A DNA stretch of 64,000 nucleotides, taken from Sphingobium sp. 15-1 (GTDB taxonomy: Bacteria > Pseudomonadota > Alphaproteobacteria > Sphingomonadales > Sphingomonadaceae). The stretch spans positions 806,001-870,000 of the forward strand of contig NZ_JABXJG010000002.1 of the NCBI RefSeq assembly GCF_013375535.1. Direction: 5' to 3'. The notes under the pieces are model-generated. The model saw only the letters and a list, made by a program, of their open reading frames with translations, searched no databases and was not told where the DNA came from. The position numbers and the translations under genes are program-made. Positions 9,086 through 17,861 of this stretch are shown here, one piece after another. Each line of letters begins with the position of its first letter. Position 1 is the first letter of the stretch.

Positions 9086-9814
9086 ATGGGACGGGGGCCG
9101 AAGCCCGGCGAGGCGTCGGAAGATGAAGATTTTCGCGTACGCTCCGCGGCGAGAAAGCGCGAGCGGATGCGGGCGAAGCTGCTCGAGGCGACCATGGCGG
9201 TGTGCGCCGAACGTGGACCGCAGGCGGCGATCATCGAGGATGTGCTCAACACGGCCGGCGTGTCGCGCGGAACCTTTTATGCGCATTTCGATTCCCTGCA
9301 CCAGGCGATCGCGACGCTTGGCCATGAACTGGCCGACGAAGCGGTCCATGTGTTCAGGACCATGTACGAACATATTTCCGACCCGGTTCTGCACACGGCA
9401 GTCGGCCCGCAACTCGTACTCTCGCGCGCGATGATGGAGCCGAGCTGGGGCCGGATCATCGCGCAGAGCGAGGATTTCTCCAGGAGATCCGACTTTGTCG
9501 GCGCGATCCGGGGCCATCTGGTCGAAGGCAGGAAGCGGGGAGATTTCCGCCTGGTCGACGTGAACGCCGCGGTTGACCTCCACATCGGCGCGCTCGTGCG
9601 CGGGGCCGAACAGCTTCAGGGCAAGAAGCGCGGCCGCGCCACCTATATCCGGGAAGTGTCCCGCATGCTGCTGGTGGCGGCGGGACTGCCGGAAGAACGC
9701 GCGCTGGAGGCGGTGCGCTGGGCCGAACAGGATCTTAAGAAGCGGGCGCCAGGGCTCCTCCCCTGGTGGAAGGCCGATCAGAAAAAGGCCGCCGATCCGG
9801 CCTTTGGAAAATAA
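9086..9814 (+). CDS. TetR/AcrR-family transcriptional regulator
   Basis: A 242-residue one-component repressor. A basic N-terminal arm (RKRERMRAKLLEA) precedes the TetR helix-turn-helix, with IIEDVLNTAGVSRGTFYAHF around residues 50-70. The ligand-binding domain is variable, as usual. AAGGAGAG (9072-9079) sets the start. The gene lies downstream of the receptor operon and convergent with an MFS transporter gene. A palindrome overlapping its likely promoter (8980-8998) recurs before two operons near 48 kb and 53 kb, so this protein may control those blocks as well as itself. That link is inference. The last codons form half of a terminator hairpin. Confidence 0.88.
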   Translation: MGRGPKPGEASEDEDFRVRSAARKRERMRAKLLEATMAVCAERGPQAAIIEDVLNTAGVSRGTFYAHFDSLHQAIATLGHELADEAVHVFRTMYEHISDPVLHTAVGPQLVLSRAMMEPSWGRIIAQSEDFSRRSDFVGAIRGHLVEGRKRGDFRLVDVNAAVDLHIGALVRGAEQLQGKKRGRATYIREVSRMLLVAAGLPEERALEAVRWAEQDLKKRAPGLLPWWKADQKKAADPAFGK

Positions 9815-9825
9815 GGCCGGATCGG
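9792..9825 (-). terminator. intrinsic terminator for the minus-strand MFS gene, embedded in the TetR 3' end
   Basis: A perfect 13-bp stem (9792-9804 with 9813-9825) and an 8-base loop span the TetR stop codon. Read on the minus strand it is followed by CGGCCTTTTTC, a short U-tract, so it best serves the MFS gene ending at 9842. On the plus strand no U-tract follows. Confidence 0.7.
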
Positions 9826-9841
9826 TCGTCGTCCTTTACGT

Positions 9842-11125
9842 TCATGCCCCCCGCGATACGGGATATTTGCCCATCATCAGATAGGCGATGCCGGCAAGCG
9901 TCAAACTGGCGGCGGACACCATCAAGGCGACATCATAATTGCCGAAAACGTCATAGGCATGGCCGATGAGAGAAGCCGCCGCCGCGATCCCCACCGTGAC
10001 GGAAAGCGCGGCCAGACCGGCGATGGTGGCAAAGTCCTGAACGCCGAAATAGCGCGCGACCATATAGCTGAGGACATCGCTTTCCCCGCCCATGCCGATG
10101 CCGATCAATATCACCGCGAGATAGAATAGGGGCATTGAAATGCCGTTGCCGAGCAGTGCGAGCATGATGCAGCCGCCCGCCGGGACGACGCAACAGAGCA
10201 GGAAGGCGACGGCGGGCGCCCATATCCGATCGACGAACAGGCCCGCAACGACGGCGCCAATGATCGCGGCCACCCCCAGCGCCGACAAGGCGGCGGCCGC
10301 GGCTGCGGGATTGAGGCCCAGGGAAACTCCAAGCGGCTTCAACTGGGTCATGATGGCCATGACCGGCGCGGTATGGAGCATCGCGGCCGTGGCGATGATC
10401 AGGATCTTCGGCTGACGGGCCAGAAGCTGCCAGCGGGTCGGGGCTTCCTGCGTGGCCGTACCGGCGACTTGCGGAGAGGCAGCGGTCTTGCCCGGAACGC
10501 ACAGCAGCACGACCGGCAAGGTCAGCAGGCCGTTGATGGCGGCGAACATCAGAAATCCGCCCGCCGAACCGAAACGGGCGATCACTGGAAAGAGCAGCAA
10601 CGGCATGATCGCATGGGCAAGCGCGACGCCCACCCGCAACATGGCGAGGGATGTTCCGCGCGTCTTCGTGAAAGTGCCGACGATGATCCGGGCGTAGGTG
10701 ATGCCCGTGGTCGCCATGCCGGCAATGGTCAGCAAGAAATAAGCGGCATAATAGAAGGTCAGGGAGCCGTTCAGCATCGACAAGGCGAGATAGCAGAACG
10801 TACTGATCGCCAAGCCCAGGACGACAACCGGCTTGGCGCCGACCCGGTCCACGACGCGCCCCAGCAGCGGCGCGGCGAACCCCGTGATGATGCCGGCCGA
10901 ATTGGCGAATGCAATATCTCCCCGCGACCAGCCAAATTCCTTCTGCAGCGGTTCGACGAAGAAACTGGAGAGCACGATCCACAAAGTGTAGCCCAACGCG
11001 CAGCCCATGATCGCGGCAACGCCCGGCCGCCATCCTTGCCGCCACTCCTCCCAAAACAGGCGCGCCATATTTTCATTCGGCGCGCGCGAGGATGCTTCGA
11101 TGGTTCCGGCGGACGACGCGCTCAT
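9842..11125 (-). CDS. MFS transporter (monocarboxylate-porter-like)
   Basis: A 427-residue inner-membrane major facilitator with about 12 hydrophobic segments. The first is GVAAIMGCALGYTLWIVL, and between TM2 and TM3 is a LLGRVVDRVGAKPV loop, the MFS motif-A region. A soluble N-terminal stretch of about 30 residues precedes TM1. It resembles bacterial organic-acid/aromatic-acid exporters and importers of the monocarboxylate porter type. It is the last gene of a minus-strand series after the epimerase-like SDR and LLM genes, so proton-coupled uptake of an organic acid substrate is likely. The start at 11125 has a weak ribosome site; an internal ATG at 11068 is an alternative. Confidence 0.85.
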   Translation of the reverse strand: MSASSAGTIEASSRAPNENMARLFWEEWRQGWRPGVAAIMGCALGYTLWIVLSSFFVEPLQKEFGWSRGDIAFANSAGIITGFAAPLLGRVVDRVGAKPVVVLGLAISTFCYLALSMLNGSLTFYYAAYFLLTIAGMATTGITYARIIVGTFTKTRGTSLAMLRVGVALAHAIMPLLLFPVIARFGSAGGFLMFAAINGLLTLPVVLLCVPGKTAASPQVAGTATQEAPTRWQLLARQPKILIIATAAMLHTAPVMAIMTQLKPLGVSLGLNPAAAAAALSALGVAAIIGAVVAGLFVDRIWAPAVAFLLCCVVPAGGCIMLALLGNGISMPLFYLAVILIGIGMGGESDVLSYMVARYFGVQDFATIAGLAALSVTVGIAAAASLIGHAYDVFGNYDVALMVSAASLTLAGIAYLMMGKYPVSRGA

Positions 11126-11229
11126 GGTTGCACCAGAGCGGAATGGGGGCGACGAACCGCTGGGGCAACGGGGATTGCAGCTACCATATCGAAGGGCTCC
11201 TCACTGATGCCGGCTTGGTTCGAACGCGC

Positions 11230-12228
11230 TCATTGTTGATATTCGACGGCTTGCAGAAACATGCCGACAAGGGCGGGTTCCAGCGGGCGATAGGTCATGC
11301 CCAGGGACGTCTTGGACTTGCTGTTATCAAGCCGCATATGGCGGCACTGCGGGTTCCAGGGGGTCTCGGGCGGCAGGCTGTATTTCTCTTCGCCCAGTGC
11401 CTTCCTGATGATCCGCACCTTGTCGTTGAGGCTCAGAATCTCGTGGAAGACGATGTAGCGGCCTTCGGCTTCCGGCATGAAAGCGGCGCGCATATGCGCC
11501 TCCGCTACGTCGCGCACATCGACCGTGCCGGTATCGAAGCTGGGTACGCCGTCCTTGTAGGAGCCGTCGACGAATGCGCGGAAATAATCGAAGGACGCAG
11601 AGGTCTGCGAGGCCGAAACGCCGGGGCCGACGACGAAACCGGGGTTGATGACGATCAGCTTCCAGCGATCCTGCTCGCCGGCGATCTGCCACGCTTCGCG
11701 TTCGGCCAACACCTTGGAGAGCGCATAGGCGCCGGTTTCCAGCTTCGCGGATTCGTTCCAGTCCGCTTCCGTGCGCACATCCTCCCGCGTCGACAGCGGA
11801 TCGGCTATCGCTATGATCGATCCGGTCACGACGATGCGTTCGACGCTTTCCACGCGATTTGCGGTCTCCAATATGTCCCGCGTGCCCTTCAGCGCGGGAT
11901 CGACGACGTCGCGCTGCGGATCGGAGATTTTCGACGGAGCCAGAAAAGGCGAGGCGGTGTGCATCACGATGCGGCAATCGCGCATGGCCTCTTCATGACT
12001 GCCCGGATCGAGCAGATCGGCCTTGAAAAGCTTGAGCGTCCCTGGAGATGCGTCCGCCATTTCGAGCAGATGGCCGACCTTCACCTTGTTGTCCGGATCG
12101 CGCACGACGGCATGGACGGTGATACCGGCATCGAGCAGCATCTTCACCACCCACCCCGCCACATAACCCGTCGCGCCGGTAACGAGCACGGGGCCATTCG
12201 AAGATCCGCAACTATAATGAATGCCCAT
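11230..12228 (-). CDS. NAD-dependent epimerase / dihydroflavonol-4-reductase-like extended SDR
   Basis: A 332-residue extended short-chain dehydrogenase. The N-terminal VLVTGATGYVAGWVV holds the TGxxGxxG nucleotide motif, and the catalytic YALSK (YxxxK) is followed by VLAEREAW. Family members (dihydroflavonol reductase, cinnamoyl-CoA reductase and phenylacetaldehyde reductase types) reduce carbonyls with NADPH. AAGGA precedes the start. It is a close paralogue of the gene at 53163, sharing blocks such as VRDPDN, GHLLEMA, IVMHTASPF and SKVLAEREAW. It lies 60 bases downstream of an LLM monooxygenase gene and upstream of the MFS gene. Substrate is unknown; an aryl ketone or aldehyde is likely. 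Confidence 0.87.
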   Translation of the reverse strand: MGIHYSCGSSNGPVLVTGATGYVAGWVVKMLLDAGITVHAVVRDPDNKVKVGHLLEMADASPGTLKLFKADLLDPGSHEEAMRDCRIVMHTASPFLAPSKISDPQRDVVDPALKGTRDILETANRVESVERIVVTGSIIAIADPLSTREDVRTEADWNESAKLETGAYALSKVLAEREAWQIAGEQDRWKLIVINPGFVVGPGVSASQTSASFDYFRAFVDGSYKDGVPSFDTGTVDVRDVAEAHMRAAFMPEAEGRYIVFHEILSLNDKVRIIRKALGEEKYSLPPETPWNPQCRHMRLDNSKSKTSLGMTYRPLEPALVGMFLQAVEYQQ

Positions 12229-12288
12229 CGACGATCCTTTGCTCGATTCCCTGTTTCAGATGTGCCGCCCCTTTTTCCGGTCGTTCCT

Positions 12289-13656
12289 TCAGGCGTCGGC
12301 CAACTGCGATGTCGCGGTGCGCTTCTGTACGAAGCGGTTAAGGGGTTTTGGGAGACCGAGATTGTCGCGCAGGGATTTGCCGCGATAATCGGTGTGAAAC
12401 AACCCCCGCCGCTGCAACTCTGGCACCACCTCTTCGACGAAGATCGGCAGGCAGTCGGCATCGTTGGCGAAGGTGAAGTTGATGCCGTCCCCCGCCCCTG
12501 CCTCCATCCATGCCTCGATCATGTCGGCTATGTCGCTCGCGGAACCCGGTACCGCCGACAGCCGCGCCACCACCTGCATCAACTGACGGATGGTCAGATT
12601 ATCCCGCTTGGCGAAGTCCAGAAAATATTTCTGCGCCGTCTTCGACCCGCTCTGGTCCTCCGCCACCTCGGGCACCGGCCCGTCGAGCGGATAGCCCGAC
12701 AGGTCCGCCTTGATCGCCTCCTTGAGCAGTTCCATGCCGAACACCGGATCGACCAGTTGGTCGAAGGCGGCAAGCTTCTCCTCCGCATGCGCCCGGCTGC
12801 GGCCGACCGAGAGAACCATCGCCGGAATGATCTTCACATGGTCGGGATTACGCCCGAACGCGGCCGCCTGCGCCTTTACATCGTCGTAAAAGGCCTTGGC
12901 CGTCCCGATCTCGGCATGCATGGTGTAGATGACGTCGGCCACCCGCGCGGCGAACGCCCGGCCCGTGGTCGAGGAACCCGCCTGGGCGATCACCGGGCGG
13001 CCCTGCGGCGGACGCGCGATGTTGAGCGGGCCTGCGACCGAGAAATGCTTGCCGCGATGGCCAAGCGCATGCAGCTTGGCGGGATCGAAATAGCGCCCCG
13101 ACGCCTTGTCGCGGATGAATGCATCGTCTTCCCAACTGTCCCACAGTCCTTCGACGACATCGACATATTCCTCGCTGCGCGCATAGCGTTCGGCATGGCC
13201 CATCAGCGTCTCGAACCCGAAATTGCGGCCCGCCCTGGGATGGGCGGTGGTCACCACATTCCATCCCGCCCGACCGCCCGAAATATGATCGAGCGAGGCG
13301 AACATGCGGGCGATATTATAGGGTTCGGAGAAAGTGGTGCTGACCGTGCCGAGCAGGCCGATATGCGTCGTGCAGGCGGCCAGCGCCGACAGCATCGTCA
13401 TCGGCTCCCAATTGGAGCCTCGCGGCGTGCGGCTCAGCGCCTCGGTGCTCACGTCAGCCGCCGCCACCCCCAGCGCCAGCCCATCCGCGAAGAAGACCCC
13501 GTGCAACTTGCCGCGCTCCGCAAGCTCCACCTGGCGACGGATCTCCGCAAAATCCATCTCCGCAGGCCGAACCCCCTCCTCCCGCCGCCACGCCATCGGG
13601 TGAAAACCCCGATAGGTCGGCATCCACAAAAGTACCGCTTCTTTCTTCCCGACCAC
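12289..13656 (-). CDS. LLM-class flavin monooxygenase, NtaA/SnaA/DszA type
   Basis: A 455-residue luciferase-like monooxygenase. Members of this branch use FMNH2 from a separate reductase plus O2 to oxygenate substrates such as nitrilotriacetate or dibenzothiophene sulfone. The TIM-barrel family is recognised from SEPYNIARMFASLDHISGG, GWNVVTT and PLNIARPPQGRPVIAQAGSS. The GTG at 13656 is chosen because GGAAGGAGG lies six bases upstream and the reading then starts just before KKEAVLLWMP, matching the paralogues at 23515 and 38299. It shares very long blocks with the 38299 protein. No flavin reductase gene is nearby. The upstream element at 13770 recurs before the 38299 gene. Confidence 0.9.
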   Translation of the reverse strand: MVGKKEAVLLWMPTYRGFHPMAWRREEGVRPAEMDFAEIRRQVELAERGKLHGVFFADGLALGVAAADVSTEALSRTPRGSNWEPMTMLSALAACTTHIGLLGTVSTTFSEPYNIARMFASLDHISGGRAGWNVVTTAHPRAGRNFGFETLMGHAERYARSEEYVDVVEGLWDSWEDDAFIRDKASGRYFDPAKLHALGHRGKHFSVAGPLNIARPPQGRPVIAQAGSSTTGRAFAARVADVIYTMHAEIGTAKAFYDDVKAQAAAFGRNPDHVKIIPAMVLSVGRSRAHAEEKLAAFDQLVDPVFGMELLKEAIKADLSGYPLDGPVPEVAEDQSGSKTAQKYFLDFAKRDNLTIRQLMQVVARLSAVPGSASDIADMIEAWMEAGAGDGINFTFANDADCLPIFVEEVVPELQRRGLFHTDYRGKSLRDNLGLPKPLNRFVQKRTATSQLADA

Positions 13657-13769
13657 CAGACGCCTCCTTCCAGGATATGCGCAGCGCAACAACCACCGGA
13701 TTGCCTTACAGGCATTGAACCGACGGGACGCAACCGCCTTGCCCGTGGATTGTCAGCCATCATTCAATA

Positions 13770-13786
13770 AATGACTATATGAACAA
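13770..13786. promoter_or_regulatory. 17-bp element AATGACTATATGAACAA upstream of an LLM gene
   Basis: Lies 114 bases before the LLM start (13656, minus strand). The same 17 bases with one change occur at 39899-39915, again upstream of an LLM monooxygenase gene. Adjacent AT-rich sequence on the minus strand contains TATAAT. It could be a regulator site or conserved promoter DNA; the binding protein is unknown. Confidence 0.5.
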
Positions 13787-13886
13787 TTATATAATCCAAG
13801 AGAGAAGTTCAAGCGGTTATATGTTCTGATCCCGCAACTGGTTTCACGGAATATGTGACCAATCGTCACACATGGCCGCAAACGGA

Positions 13887-14324
13887 TCAGTCCTTATTGG
13901 ATGATGCCAGCGACGAATCGGCGGGGGTCGGTTGCCGGGCGACAGCGGGCAGATCGCCAAGAGACACCCAGGGCTGGGCGGAATCGCACCACACCTGGAG
14001 CAAGGGCTTCAACACGGAAACATCGTCGAGCGTCCCGGCCTTCACCGCGATCCTCTCAGGCCGGACCGGGTTGCGGGAGACGATCGGGGAACCGCATGTT
14101 CCGCAAAATTCCCGATAGATGTCGGTGCCCCTGTCGGATTTGTCCCTGAACCGTCGCAACGTTCCCGTCATCGTGAAATCGTCGGAGTTCACCAGCAGCG
14201 AGATCGAAAAGCTCGAACCGCTCTGCTTCTGGCAATTGCGGCAATGGCAGACCGCAGACGGCGTGGCGTCGTTGCTGATCGTATAACGTACGGCGCCGCA
14301 GAGGCACCCGCCTTCCATCGGCAT
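13887..14324 (-). CDS. GFA / CENP-V-family zinc protein
   Basis: A 145-residue protein of the glutathione-dependent formaldehyde-activating (Gfa) fold. The zinc-binding cysteine sets are all present: CLCG at residues 7-10, CHCRNC about 26-31 and CGTCGSP about 75-81. Most bacterial members have no proven enzyme activity; some act on glutathione adducts. The start at ATG 14324 follows GGAAG, with ATG 14318 as an alternative. It lies downstream of the AraC-type regulator gene on the same strand with a 54-base gap. Its C-terminal 20 residues are low-complexity. Role in the surrounding catabolism is unclear. Confidence 0.85.
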   Translation of the reverse strand: MPMEGGCLCGAVRYTISNDATPSAVCHCRNCQKQSGSSFSISLLVNSDDFTMTGTLRRFRDKSDRGTDIYREFCGTCGSPIVSRNPVRPERIAVKAGTLDDVSVLKPLLQVWCDSAQPWVSLGDLPAVARQPTPADSSLASSNKD

Positions 14325-14378
14325 AACTGCTTCCTTTCCTCAAATTTGCATTGCACACTGAATTCAGCAGCAGATCGG

Positions 14379-15455
14379 CTAGCGCCTTTCCGCCATCAGA
14401 TGTTGCGCGCGCCACTCGCCGGGCGACATTCCTTCCCAGTCCTTGAAGGCGCGATAAAAAGATGCGGCATCCTGATAGCCGAGCATCGACGTGATTTTCT
14501 GGGTATCTAGATCGGGGTTAGCGACCAGTTGCAAGCCGAGTTCCCGCCGGGCTTCGATCAGCAGGGCGCGATAATTGGTGCCTGCATCGGTGATGCGCCT
14601 CTGCAAAGTCCGCACGCCCATGCCGAGTTCGCTGGCAACATGCCCGATCTCAGGCCGGCCGCTCATCATTTCATGCTTCATGACGGATTTGACGTGATCG
14701 CTGAAACTGCCGTGCGCCTTCTGCTCCTCGACCGACGCCGCAAGGCTGTGGGTGATGAGTTCCAGAAATTCGGGGCTATGGCCCGGGAAAGGAATATCGA
14801 GATCGGCGCTCTCGAACGTGATGGCATTGTGAGGCGCGCCGAACCGGATGGGGCATCCATAGAAGCGCTCCAGTTCCTCGCAGCGCGTAAAGTCACGCAT
14901 ATATTGGACCTTGACGGGCTTGATCGGCCTGCCGCTTCCCCGCCGGCCCAGTTCCACGATGAGCGTGAAGGTGAGGTCGATGGACAGAGCCGGTTCGGCT
15001 TCCGCCGTAAAGAGCCATTCTCGCCCCAATGTCCACAAACCATGATCTTCGCATGTCCACAATTTCTCCGAAGAGATCAGGCGATAGCGAAGCAGGCGGT
15101 TGAGCGCGTCGCGGAAACTGGCGGCATAGAGGCCGGCAATAAAGCCAGGCTGATGTCCGGTGCGATTTCCCTTTTCTACGATCCGCAGCGCGAAACCGCT
15201 ATCGTCGACCAGGGCTTCGATCGCCTTCCAGATCGAGAAATATTGCGCGACGGACAGCGGTGTCCTGGGGTCCAGATACAGGCTGGCGGGCAGGCCCGCC
15301 TTGCGCAATACGGCCGCCGGTTCGATACCCGCAGCCTGGATCGCCCGCCACACCGTCGACGGAAAGCGCATGATATCCGTGCTCAGCCTGGTCACCACCT
15401 CTCGCTTTCGAGCCCCGCTGCTTCTATCCTGAGACAAGGGACTCCATGGTAGCAT
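14379..15455 (-). CDS. AraC-family regulator with arabinose-binding-like N-terminal domain (OruR/ArgR-like)
   Basis: About 358 residues. The C-terminal double helix-turn-helix is clear: IGHVASELGMGVRTLQRRI and ITSMLGYQDAASFYRAFKDW, followed by GMSPGEWRAQ. The long N-terminal part resembles the ligand-sensing domain of AraC regulators such as OruR and the mycobacterial VirS group. The start is uncertain: ATG 15455 is offered, but GTG codons near MRFPSTVW would also fit and the ribosome site is weak. The dienelactone hydrolase gene ends 115 bases upstream on the same strand, so it may control that gene or the neighbouring LLM gene. Ligand unknown. Confidence 0.82.
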   Translation of the reverse strand: MLPWSPLSQDRSSGARKREVVTRLSTDIMRFPSTVWRAIQAAGIEPAAVLRKAGLPASLYLDPRTPLSVAQYFSIWKAIEALVDDSGFALRIVEKGNRTGHQPGFIAGLYAASFRDALNRLLRYRLISSEKLWTCEDHGLWTLGREWLFTAEAEPALSIDLTFTLIVELGRRGSGRPIKPVKVQYMRDFTRCEELERFYGCPIRFGAPHNAITFESADLDIPFPGHSPEFLELITHSLAASVEEQKAHGSFSDHVKSVMKHEMMSGRPEIGHVASELGMGVRTLQRRITDAGTNYRALLIEARRELGLQLVANPDLDTQKITSMLGYQDAASFYRAFKDWEGMSPGEWRAQHLMAERR

Positions 15456-15569
15456 CACCCTTTTGCCTTGCCCATGCCGCGCGCGCAAAGCCACCGGCGA
15501 TGGAGGCCTTGACGATGCCGGGCCATGGCTCGGAGAGTCAGGCGATCTGCTGCCAAGGACAGACATCGG

Positions 15570-16283
15570 CTATGACGAGGGTATCAGGGATTCGACAAGG
15601 CCCATCGTTTCGGCATTGGCGCGGTCGGCCGCTTCGCGATTGAACGTCGCGCCGCCGACGCGGGCGAATGCATGTCCCGCCCCTGGATAGACCGAGACGG
15701 ACGCCCGTCCACCCGCCTTTGCCGCCGCCTGCGCGATCGCCCGCTGAGCCTGCGGCGGGCAGAGATGATCTTCCTCCGCGATGTGGAGAAGAAGCCTGCC
15801 CTTGAGCGCATCCATCTCCGGCAGAATGTCCTGCAAACCCGTGCCATAATAGGAGATGCCGGCGTCCACCACGCCCCGCGCCGCCATCAGATAAGCAACA
15901 CCGCCACCGAAGCAATATCCGACCGCAGCCGATCGCGTCAGATCGGGACACTGCTCGCGCAGAACATCCAGAACCGCCGCTCCATCGGCAACAGCCTGAT
16001 CGCGGTTCAAGCCTTGCATCAGGCCCATGGCCTGTTCGCGCCCCTGTTCGCTCGCCGGATCGAGCTGAATGCCGGGCGCCTGCCTCCAATAAAGGTCGGG
16101 CGCGGCGGCGGCATAGCCGGCGGCGGCATAGCCATCCACTATCCCGCGAATATTGGCGTTCACGCCGAAGATTTCCTGAAGAACGATCACCGCCACGCCA
16201 TTCCGCTGCTCCGGCAGCGCGACATAGGCGAGGAAGCGGCCGTCGGCGCTCTCAATCTCCATATCACCGGATCGAACCGTCAT
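15570..16283 (-). CDS. dienelactone hydrolase family protein
   Basis: A 237-residue alpha/beta hydrolase of the carboxymethylenebutenolidase family. The catalytic triad is visible as Cys124 (GYCFGG), Asp172 (EEDHLCP) and His204 (GAGHAFAR), and Glu37 in LQEIFG matches the conserved glutamate that gates the cysteine nucleophile. True DLH opens dienelactone to maleylacetate in chloroaromatic catabolism, but many homologues act on other lactones or esters. GGAGCGGAAGG precedes the ATG. No chlorocatechol dioxygenase or maleylacetate reductase is seen in the window, so a classic chlorocatechol role is not supported. A palindrome lies 80 bases upstream. Confidence 0.88.
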   Translation of the reverse strand: MTVRSGDMEIESADGRFLAYVALPEQRNGVAVIVLQEIFGVNANIRGIVDGYAAAGYAAAAPDLYWRQAPGIQLDPASEQGREQAMGLMQGLNRDQAVADGAAVLDVLREQCPDLTRSAAVGYCFGGGVAYLMAARGVVDAGISYYGTGLQDILPEMDALKGRLLLHIAEEDHLCPPQAQRAIAQAAAKAGGRASVSVYPGAGHAFARVGGATFNREAADRANAETMGLVESLIPSS

Positions 16284-16362
16284 GCCTTCCGCTCCTCATG
16301 CTGCAAACCGGCACGGCCAGCTTGGTGCGTCATGTTTAACGTTGGAAATTGGCAACCTAAAA

Positions 16363-16378
16363 ATACAAAATTTTGCAT
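16363..16378. promoter_or_regulatory. palindrome ATACAAAATTTTGCAT upstream of the dienelactone hydrolase gene
   Basis: A 16-bp inverted repeat with one mismatch, 80 bases before the DLH start, in the AT-rich part of the 191-base gap to the LLM stop. It is a candidate operator for the nearby AraC protein or another regulator. The half-site spacing differs from the TATAC-N5-GTATA sites elsewhere in the window. Confidence 0.4.
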
Positions 16379-16474
16379 TTGGTGATACTGTCCTGGTATA
16401 AGCGTTTGGAGGATCGTTTCGGCCTTTCCTCGGGCGGCATGGGCGAAGCTTCCCGCTGCATGTGCGGGCTATGA

Positions 16475-17791
16475 CTAGAATTCGTTCAGATGATGCCGCA
16501 GCGTCGTGCCGCTATAATCGCGACGCATCAGTCCCCGACGCTGCGCTTCGGGCACGACCTTATCGACGAACTCGACGAAGGCGGCATAGTCGTTGATGGC
16601 ATATTCAAGGAAAAAGCCATCGAGATCCCCATCCCGCGCGGTTTCCTCCATGATGTCGAGGACATGTTCAGGCGTTCCGACCGGGGTCAGAAGATATTTG
16701 CCCATGATATCCCGCGCAATTTCACCGAGCGTCGGGTTCTTGCCGTCCTGATAATAATGCCTGAAGACATGCGGCATGGCGTTGCTAACCTCGAACGTCT
16801 CGGGCGGGATCGGTTGGTTGACGTCGAAGGTGGACAGGTCGAAACCCAGCCCGTCGGACATGCTGGCGAGCACGGATTCCACTTTGATGCCCTCCAGGAA
16901 AGCCTGATAGCGCTCCTTCGCGATCGAGTCCGTTTCGCCAATAAACGGTTGGATGACGTTGAATATCTTGCACGATCGGGGGTCGCGCCCCGCAGCCTCC
17001 GCCTGCGCCCGAACCTCGCTGGTGAAGGCCTTTATCTCCGGCACGGTTCGTTTGGCGAAGATGGTCACCTCCGATTGCTTGCCGGCGAAACGGATGGCGC
17101 GCGGGGATTGTCCGGCAGAGGCGATCACGGGATGCCCCTGCGGCGACGAGGAGATGTTGAGCGGACCCCGGCTGCTGAAATGGTCGCCCTTGAAATTGAC
17201 GGCATGGATTTTGGAAGGGTCGGCCATCATGCCGCTGACGCGATCCATGACCAGCGCATCGGGTTCCCAACTGTCCCACAGCCTGCGGCAGAGATCGAGA
17301 TATTCCTCCGCAATGTCATAGCGCGTGTCGTGCGGCGGCAGATCGTCGAGGCCCAGATTCTGCGCCGCATTCTTCTGCACCGACGTCACGATATTCCAGC
17401 CCATCCGCCCGCGGCTCAGATGGTCGAGCGTCGCCAGAACGCGCGCGGCCATGAACGGCGGGTAGAATGACGTCGATAACGTCGAGACCATGCCGATCCG
17501 CGTGGTCGCCGCCGCGATGACGCCCATGATCGGGATGGGATCGTGGACGGGCATCATGATGCCTGCGCGGGCATAATGATCGTAGCCATTGCCATAGACC
17601 ATCGGCGCGGCGATCGCGTCGGCATAGAAAATCATGTCGAACTTCGCCCGCTCCGCTGCGCGGGCGATGTCCTGGTGCAGTTCAGGATAGCGCCAGTCGT
17701 AACCGCTGGTCGTCTTCGTCCAGCTTCCCGCCCGGTTGCCGTTTCCATTCCCGGCCTGGGAAAAATAGGCCATATGCAACATCTTGGTCAT
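16475..17791 (-). CDS. LLM-class flavin monooxygenase, NtaA/SnaA/DszA type
   Basis: A 438-residue luciferase-like monooxygenase, more divergent than the other three in this window. Its N-terminus is MTKMLHMAYFSQAGNGNGNR instead of the LLWMP..G pattern. Family features include AARVLATLDHLSRGRMGWNIVTSV, DPSKIHAVNFKGDHF and PLNISSSPQGHPVIASAGQS. It needs reduced FMN from a partner reductase not present here. AAAGG lies ten bases before the ATG. The unrecognised protein gene (17862) lies 70 bases upstream on the same strand, so the two may be co-transcribed and may act on one substrate. Family is confident; substrate unknown. Confidence 0.9.
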   Translation of the reverse strand: MTKMLHMAYFSQAGNGNGNRAGSWTKTTSGYDWRYPELHQDIARAAERAKFDMIFYADAIAAPMVYGNGYDHYARAGIMMPVHDPIPIMGVIAAATTRIGMVSTLSTSFYPPFMAARVLATLDHLSRGRMGWNIVTSVQKNAAQNLGLDDLPPHDTRYDIAEEYLDLCRRLWDSWEPDALVMDRVSGMMADPSKIHAVNFKGDHFSSRGPLNISSSPQGHPVIASAGQSPRAIRFAGKQSEVTIFAKRTVPEIKAFTSEVRAQAEAAGRDPRSCKIFNVIQPFIGETDSIAKERYQAFLEGIKVESVLASMSDGLGFDLSTFDVNQPIPPETFEVSNAMPHVFRHYYQDGKNPTLGEIARDIMGKYLLTPVGTPEHVLDIMEETARDGDLDGFFLEYAINDYAAFVEFVDKVVPEAQRRGLMRRDYSGTTLRHHLNEF

Positions 17792-17821
17792 GCCGACGAC
17801 CTTTCAGTAGGGATTTGAGAA

Positions 17822-17839
17822 GGAAGCGACCTCGCTTCC
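17822..17839. repeat. perfect inverted repeat GGAAGCGA-CC-TCGCTTCC
   Basis: Eight-bp arms with a two-base centre, located between the stop of the unknown gene (17862) and the start of the LLM gene (17791), both on the minus strand. It may be an RNA hairpin that separates expression of the two genes, or an operator. No U-tract follows, so a standard terminator is unlikely. Confidence 0.45.
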
Positions 17840-17861
17840 ACGATGGCGCGACGCATCGGCC

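Noticed and set aside
11092-13770. 892-codon open frame opposite the epimerase-like SDR and LLM genes
   Set aside because: It covers two clear family genes on the other strand and has shadow-type composition; no motif or start signal supports it.
15570-16283. Chlorocatechol ortho-pathway role for the dienelactone hydrolase
   Set aside because: No chlorocatechol dioxygenase, cycloisomerase or maleylacetate reductase is present in the window; only family membership is supported.
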